From the NCBI GenBank assembly GCA_910586095.1, contig CAJUHQ010000133.1, forward strand, positions 1-9,798: a stretch of DNA of 9,798 nucleotides, in the 5' to 3' direction. The stretch's first letter is position 1, and every line of letters begins with the position of its first letter. Origin of the DNA: an uncultured Lachnospiraceae bacterium. Lineage in GTDB: Bacteria; Bacillota; Clostridia; Lachnospirales; Lachnospiraceae. Shown here one piece after another: positions 5,978 to 9,798 of this stretch. The notes under the pieces were generated by a model that was given only the letters and a program-made list of their open reading frames with translations, was not told the DNA's origin and searched no databases. The position numbers were made by a program, and so were the translations under genes.

Positions 5978-6652
5978 ATGAAGTTACTTTATGCAGAGGA
6001 TGAACGATTGCTTTCCGAAGCGGTAGTAGACATTCTAACTTATCACAACTATATTGTTGATGCTGTGTACAATGGCGAGGAGGCTTATGATTACGCTGTA
6101 GCTGGAGACTATGATGGAATCATTCTCGACATTATGATGCCCAAACGAGATGGCATCGATGTTCTTGTCGCGCTGCGAAAAAACGGATGCAAAACGCCTA
6201 TTTTACTTTTGACAGCAAAAACTCAGATTGACGACCGTATTCGAGGATTGGATGCGGGTGCGGACGACTATCTACCTAAGCCTTTTGATATGGGCGAGCT
6301 ATTGGCTCGTGTCCGTGCCATGCTGCGACGGCGTGAGGAATTTCACCCCGATTTGCTTTCCTTTGGGGATTTGACTCTAAATATACAATCTGGTACTCTA
6401 TCCTGCGGTAAAACAGAATTTGTACTGCCCAAGCAAGAATATCGCCTGATGGAACAGCTAATGATAAATCACACTATCTTTCTTTCTTCGCAAGACTTGC
6501 TTATCAAAGCATGGGGATATGATGCAACCACCGATCTCAACAGCGTTTGGCTCTATATTTCCTATCTTCGCAAAAGGCTTGTCACAATGAACTCCCATGT
6601 TGAGATTGTGTCAAAACGCAACATTGGCTACCGTTTGGAGATGTCCTTATGA
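5978..6652 (+). CDS. OmpR/PhoB-family response regulator
   Basis: A 224-residue cytoplasmic transcription factor. The receiver domain (1-115) shows every key residue: acidic pocket E7/D8, phosphoacceptor D51 in LDIMMP, T79 in LLLTAK and K101 in YLPKPF. The C-terminal half (about 125-224) is a winged-helix DNA-binding domain, with RLMEQLM for helix 1, the recognition region LNSVWLYISYLRKRL and the wing NIGYRLEMSL. Length is normal. ATG 5978 is preceded by AAAGGAGG with ideal spacing. Its stop overlaps the kinase start as ATGA, so the pair is translationally coupled. The DNA-binding family recognises tandem direct repeats in 11-bp phase; just such a set (TTCACA) lies downstream at 7867-7905, ahead of the VTC gene, which makes that operon the likely target. 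Confidence 0.95.
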   Translation: MKLLYAEDERLLSEAVVDILTYHNYIVDAVYNGEEAYDYAVAGDYDGIILDIMMPKRDGIDVLVALRKNGCKTPILLLTAKTQIDDRIRGLDAGADDYLPKPFDMGELLARVRAMLRRREEFHPDLLSFGDLTLNIQSGTLSCGKTEFVLPKQEYRLMEQLMINHTIFLSSQDLLIKAWGYDATTDLNSVWLYISYLRKRLVTMNSHVEIVSKRNIGYRLEMSL

Positions 6653-7860
6653 AGAAAACACTACGAAAGAAATTTATTCTTTTTGCTATGTTTGCAGTTA
6701 CTATTCTATTAGTAGTACTGATAGGTGCAATTACTGGATTTAGCTGGATTGTCTTGGATGGTCAGTCAAGTTCTATTTTGCATACTCTTGTAAGTGGAAA
6801 CGAGAAATTTTTCCAGATGGAATTTCATAATCCACGACCATTCACACTACCCATGAATATGGACACAATCAAATCTGCCCGTTTCTTTACTGTCCGTACC
6901 GACTGGAAAGGAAATGTTTTAGATGTCAACATCGATCAAATTTCCTCGGTCAGCATAGAACAGGCCGTGCAATATGCCCATCAAATCACTACTACCACTG
7001 GCAAAATCGACAACTACAAATATGAAGTAAAACACCTTGGAACAGACCGTCTGATCTTTTTTATGGACACATCTAGGCAGTTGGAGACATTTGTAATGGT
7101 GTTTAGCATTTCTTCTGCCATCGCTTTGATTTGCTGGCTTGCAATTTTGCTATTTGTGATTCTTCTCTCCGAGCAGGCGGTTCGTCCCATCCTTGCAGGT
7201 ATGGAAAAACAAAAACAATTCATTACAAATGCTGGACATGAGCTAAAAACTCCGCTTGCCATTATTCAATCCAACAATGATGCATCTACTCTAATCCACG
7301 GAGAAACAAAATACAGCAAAAACATCCGTTTTCAAATCCAGCGACTAAATGTTTTGATGACAAATCTTCTTACTCTTGCTAAACTGGACGAGGAAACAAA
7401 ATTGCCTACAAAAATTGTGGATATTAGTGAGCTGATTTGTGGGATGCTTTCAATCTACGAGGATATTGCACTCGATAACCAAATTGCGCTGTCCACTATC
7501 ATTCAACCAAATATTTTGATGCGGGTACACAACGATACCTTTTCGCAAATGATTTCCATTTTACTCGACAATGCAGTCAAGTACACTCCTGTAGGTGGAA
7601 CAATTCAATTTTCCATAAAAAGTGAGGGCAATCATATTTGGATCATTGAAGAGAATGACTGCGAACTCCCACATAACACTGATCTCGAACGACTTTTTGA
7701 TCGGTTCTATCGAGGCGACAGCGCCAGAACACAAAACAGTACATCCTCTGGGTATGGAATTGGCCTTTCTGCCGCTCGTGCTATCGCAGAAAATTTTGGA
7801 GGAACGCTAAGCGCAACATATTCAGAATCAGGAAAAATTCGTTTTATCGCACAGTTTTAA
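6649..7860 (+). CDS. Membrane sensor histidine kinase with degenerate G1 box
   Basis: A 403-residue sensor kinase, partner of the upstream regulator (4-base overlap; GGAG eight bases before the ATG). Two membrane helices (about 9-36 and 147-173) bracket an extracytoplasmic sensor of roughly 110 residues with no recognised fold. After a short linker comes the HisKA domain with H197 in FITNAGHELKTPL, then the HATPase domain: N box LLDNAVKYT (N308), F-box region LFDRFYRGDSAR (350-360) and G2 box SSGYGIGLSAA (366-376). The G1 box, normally DxGxG, reads IEENDCELP (333-341), without the usual glycines. The same softening occurs in other clostridial kinases, so activity is still likely. The signal sensed is unknown; the operon context suggests an envelope-related cue. 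Confidence 0.93.
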   Translation: MKKTLRKKFILFAMFAVTILLVVLIGAITGFSWIVLDGQSSSILHTLVSGNEKFFQMEFHNPRPFTLPMNMDTIKSARFFTVRTDWKGNVLDVNIDQISSVSIEQAVQYAHQITTTTGKIDNYKYEVKHLGTDRLIFFMDTSRQLETFVMVFSISSAIALICWLAILLFVILLSEQAVRPILAGMEKQKQFITNAGHELKTPLAIIQSNNDASTLIHGETKYSKNIRFQIQRLNVLMTNLLTLAKLDEETKLPTKIVDISELICGMLSIYEDIALDNQIALSTIIQPNILMRVHNDTFSQMISILLDNAVKYTPVGGTIQFSIKSEGNHIWIIEENDCELPHNTDLERLFDRFYRGDSARTQNSTSSGYGIGLSAARAIAENFGGTLSATYSESGKIRFIAQF

Positions 7861-7866
7861 TACAAT

Positions 7867-7905
7867 TTCACAAAATATTCACAGACCTTCCTTTAAGTGT
7901 TCACA
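7867..7905 (+). promoter_or_regulatory. Three phased TTCACA boxes, candidate response-regulator site
   Basis: TTCACA occurs at 7867-7872, 7878-7883 and 7900-7905. The starts are 11 and 22 bases apart, one and two helical turns, so all three face the same side of the DNA. OmpR/PhoB-family dimers bind direct repeats at this period; Bacillus PhoP boxes (TTHACA-type) look very similar. The site sits 42 bases upstream of a perfect TATAAT and right after the two-component genes. The third box lies in the loop of the hairpin at 7885-7916. Confidence 0.55.
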
Positions 7906-7920
7906 AATAGGAAGGTTTTT
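7885..7920 (+). terminator. Intrinsic terminator after the histidine kinase gene
   Basis: ACCTTCCT (7885-7892) pairs perfectly with AGGAAGGT (7909-7916), followed by a T-run (TTTTCT). The stem is eight pairs with four GC, and the loop is 16 bases, longer than usual. It starts 25 bases after the kinase stop and would separate the two-component transcript from the VTC operon, perhaps with some read-through. Confidence 0.6.
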
Positions 7921-7946
7921 CTAATGTTGGTCATAGGTTTGTTTTT

Positions 7947-7952
7947 TATAAT
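7947..7952 (+). promoter_or_regulatory. -10 element (TATAAT) of the VTC operon promoter
   Basis: A perfect TATAAT 27 bases before the start codon. At the -35 position (7924-7929, ATGTTG) there is no good match; TTGGTC at 7927-7932 is only 14 bases away. A good -10 with a poor -35 below activator-like repeats is the usual layout of an activator-dependent promoter. Confidence 0.45.
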
Positions 7953-7978
7953 AACTGTATCGAAAGGAGGAATATTAC

Positions 7979-8650
7979 TTGCAATTTAGACATGAAATAA
8001 AACATGAGATCAGCAATCTGGATGTGCTGGTCTTGCGGCAAAGGCTTAGGGCCGTTATGGTGCCGGACAGCCACGCCAAAAACGGGCAATACGCAGTTCG
8101 CAGTCTATATTTTGACACTCTAGAGGATAAAGCGCTGCGCGAAAAACTAGATGGTACAAATATCCGTGAAAAGTATCGGATTCGCCTCTATAACAATGAT
8201 CCTTCTGTTATTCATTTGGAGCGAAAATTTAAGCGTGGCGGACTCGGTTACAAAGAGTCCACAACCCTTACACTAAAACAAGCACAATTGATCGCTAATG
8301 GTGATATTCATTGGATGACGACTAGCACTGACAAAGTGATCCTTGGTTTTTATTCTCGCATCCGCAATGAAGGATTAATGGCAAAAGTAATCGTGGACTA
8401 CACTCGGGAACCCTTTGTATTTAGCCCTAGTAATGTCCGTGTGACATTGGATTACAATATCCGCACTGCACTTTTCTGTACCGACTTTTTAAATCCTCAT
8501 TGTACCACGATCCCTGTTTCAGATTCTCCTTGTATTTTAGAAGTGAAATGGGATAATTTTTTGCCTGATGTGATTCGGGATATGGTGCAACTTGGAGACA
8601 GACATAACACAGCATATTCAAAATATGCCGCTTGCCGAATGTATGATTAA
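7979..8650 (+). CDS. VTC-domain (polyphosphate polymerase-like) protein
   Basis: A 223-residue cytoplasmic protein matching the VTC domain (PF09359), the tunnel-fold catalytic domain that in yeast Vtc4 makes polyphosphate from ATP. Tunnel-lining basic and acidic residues are present: RHEIKHEI (4-11), VRSLYFDT (40-47), REKYRIRLY (63-71), HLERKFKRGG (79-88), VIVDYTREPF (137-146), RVTLDYNIRT (154-163), ILEVKWDNFLP (186-196) and SKYAACRMYD at the end. No SPX domain is present, as is usual for bacterial members. The start is TTG 7979, eight bases after AAAGGAGG; no nearby in-frame ATG is better. It is first in an operon with DUF4956 and CotH genes. Whether bacterial members polymerise phosphate is not shown by the sequence; another nucleotide-dependent role is possible. 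Confidence 0.93.
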   Translation: MQFRHEIKHEISNLDVLVLRQRLRAVMVPDSHAKNGQYAVRSLYFDTLEDKALREKLDGTNIREKYRIRLYNNDPSVIHLERKFKRGGLGYKESTTLTLKQAQLIANGDIHWMTTSTDKVILGFYSRIRNEGLMAKVIVDYTREPFVFSPSNVRVTLDYNIRTALFCTDFLNPHCTTIPVSDSPCILEVKWDNFLPDVIRDMVQLGDRHNTAYSKYAACRMYD

Positions 8651-8678
8651 AAACTGAAAAAATAGGAGAAATATAACT

Positions 8679-9350
8679 ATGACTTTTAGCGATATCTTTA
8701 AATCCAGCTTTCTAGAAAATATATCTTCCATCACTATCTTGGACATGATTCTGACCATTGTGCTGTCTTTTGGCACTGGATTATTTATTTTTCTTGTTTA
8801 CAAGAAAACTTATCGTGGTGTAATGTATTCTGCGGGCTTTGGCACCACACTGATTGCTCTTACTATGATTACAGCAACCGTTATTCTTGCTGTAACATCC
8901 AATGTTGTCTTGTCCCTTGGTATGGTGGGTGCTTTGTCTATTGTCCGTTTTCGCACTGCCATCAAAGATCCGCTAGATATTGCATTTCTGTTCTGGTCTA
9001 TCGGTGCTGGTATTATTCTGGCATCAGGCATGATCCCTCTGGCCATTATTGGAAGTGTTTGTATTGGTATCATCTTATTAATATTTGTAAATAAAACATC
9101 CAATACCCACCCCTACATGGTGGTCCTAAACTGCACAGATCATGATGTAGAAACAAAAGCAAAAGAATTTCTTGCAAAAAATGTGACTCGGACCATCATC
9201 AAAAGCAAATCCGCTATTAAGGACTCCATTGAACTAAACATTGAAGTTCGGTTAAAGGAAGATAATACCGATTTTATTAACATTCTCTCCGAAATGTCTG
9301 GTGTTAACAGTGTGGTACTCGTCTCTTACAACGGTGATTATATGGGGTAA
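8679..9350 (+). CDS. DUF4956 membrane protein
   Basis: A 223-residue protein. The N-terminal 140 residues hold about four or five membrane helices (near 19-40, 53-73, 77-90, 101-118 and 119-137); the last 80 residues are a soluble mixed alpha/beta domain of ACT-like appearance (MVVLNCTDHDVETKAKEFL to SGVNSVVLVSY). The family signature is the loop GMVGALSIVRFRTAIKDPLD (81-100) followed by IAFLFWSIGAG, typical of DUF4956 (PF16316). GGAG lies ten bases before ATG 8679. It follows the VTC gene by 28 bases and precedes the CotH gene by three, so the three are one transcript. DUF4956 proteins recur beside VTC and CotH genes; they may form the membrane part of the complex, but function is unknown. 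Confidence 0.9.
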   Translation: MTFSDIFKSSFLENISSITILDMILTIVLSFGTGLFIFLVYKKTYRGVMYSAGFGTTLIALTMITATVILAVTSNVVLSLGMVGALSIVRFRTAIKDPLDIAFLFWSIGAGIILASGMIPLAIIGSVCIGIILLIFVNKTSNTHPYMVVLNCTDHDVETKAKEFLAKNVTRTIIKSKSAIKDSIELNIEVRLKEDNTDFINILSEMSGVNSVVLVSYNGDYMG

Positions 9351-9353
9351 ACT

Positions 9354-9798
9354 ATGTCAAGAAACAAACATTTTGATCGAATTGCATGGAGTGTTGCCAC
9401 ATTCATGCTGGTTCTGACCATTTTATTTATGAATGGTTCCACTCTCGGAATCAAAATAATGGCACACACCATGAAATACGAGAACCTATTATTTGATCGT
9501 ACAAAAGTACATACTATCGATATTGTCATGAATGACTGGGATGAATTCATTGCCAATGCTACCAGTGAAGAATACTATGCTGCCAATGTGGTGATTGATG
9601 GAGAAGCCTACAAAAATGTGGGAATTCGGGCAAAGGGAAACACTTCTCTTTCTACAGTGGCTTCTCTTGGCAGCGAACGTTACAGCTTTAAAATTGAGTT
9701 TGACCACTATGACAATACAAAATCCTACTATGGATTGGATAAATTAAGCCTGAACAATCTGATTCAGGATTCCACTATGATGAAGGACTATCTAACCT
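9354..9798 (+). CDS. CotH-family protein, N-terminal part (cut by window edge)
   Basis: The first 148 codons of a gene that runs off the window. Residues 10-28 form an N-terminal membrane anchor or signal. From about 52 on it matches the CotH kinase-like family (PF08757): VHTIDIVMNDWDEF (52-65), a YYAANVVIDGE strand, VGIRAKGNTS (89-98), RYSFKIEFDHY (109-119) and YGLDKLSLNN then DSTMMKDYL (126-147). CotH proteins are atypical kinases known from Bacillus spore coats and their substrates elsewhere vary; catalytic residues lie in the missing part. The ATG at 9354 is three bases after the DUF4956 stop, with a GGGG ribosome site inside that gene's end, so translation is coupled. It would act outside or at the membrane, next to the VTC/DUF4956 pair. 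Confidence 0.92.
   Translation, partial: MSRNKHFDRIAWSVATFMLVLTILFMNGSTLGIKIMAHTMKYENLLFDRTKVHTIDIVMNDWDEFIANATSEEYYAANVVIDGEAYKNVGIRAKGNTSLSTVASLGSERYSFKIEFDHYDNTKSYYGLDKLSLNNLIQDSTMMKDYLT

Overview
The window is AT-rich DNA with Gram-positive style signals: strong GGAGG-type ribosome sites, several TTG starts, Gram-positive signal peptides and a lipobox. The gene set (half-size EamA transporter, GHL10 hydrolase, VTC/DUF4956/CotH cluster, OmpR-type two-component pairs) suggests a Clostridia member, most likely Lachnospiraceae. That assignment is inference from gene content, not from a marker gene.

Layout. Positions 1-2129 are a minus-strand block: the N-terminus of an OmpR-type response regulator cut by the window edge, a six-helix membrane protein, a short stretch with two tiny out-of-frame ORFs that may be a gene remnant, and a secreted GHL10-family glycosyl hydrolase-like protein with a good promoter about 240 bases upstream. 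Positions 2647-3809 carry two small plus-strand membrane proteins, one unrecognised and one a single-domain EamA transporter. Positions 3824-5364 carry two minus-strand genes, a lipoprotein of unknown function and a membrane-anchored C39-like cysteine peptidase. Positions 5978-9798 are a plus-strand block: response regulator, histidine kinase, then after a terminator-like hairpin a VTC-type (polyphosphate polymerase domain) protein, a DUF4956 membrane protein and the start of a CotH-family protein running off the end.

Two non-coding features stand out. First, three intergenic gaps (about 2181-2339, 3111-3318 and 5367-5545) carry related mosaics of short palindromic modules built around CTCCCAT and GTGAAA/TTTCAC arms. 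Two probably lie in 5' leaders of minus-strand genes; one seems to supply the Shine-Dalgarno of the C39-like gene. Second, the gap between the histidine kinase and the VTC gene holds three TTCACA hexamers in 11-bp phase (7867, 7878, 7900). This is the kind of site OmpR/PhoB-family regulators bind, ahead of a perfect TATAAT at 7947.

How the genes may work together: the simplest reading is that the 5978-7860 two-component system senses an envelope signal and switches on the VTC-DUF4956-CotH operon through the phased TTCACA site. The VTC-DUF4956-CotH neighbourhood is recurrent in Clostridia from general knowledge, but its joint function is, to my knowledge, not established.
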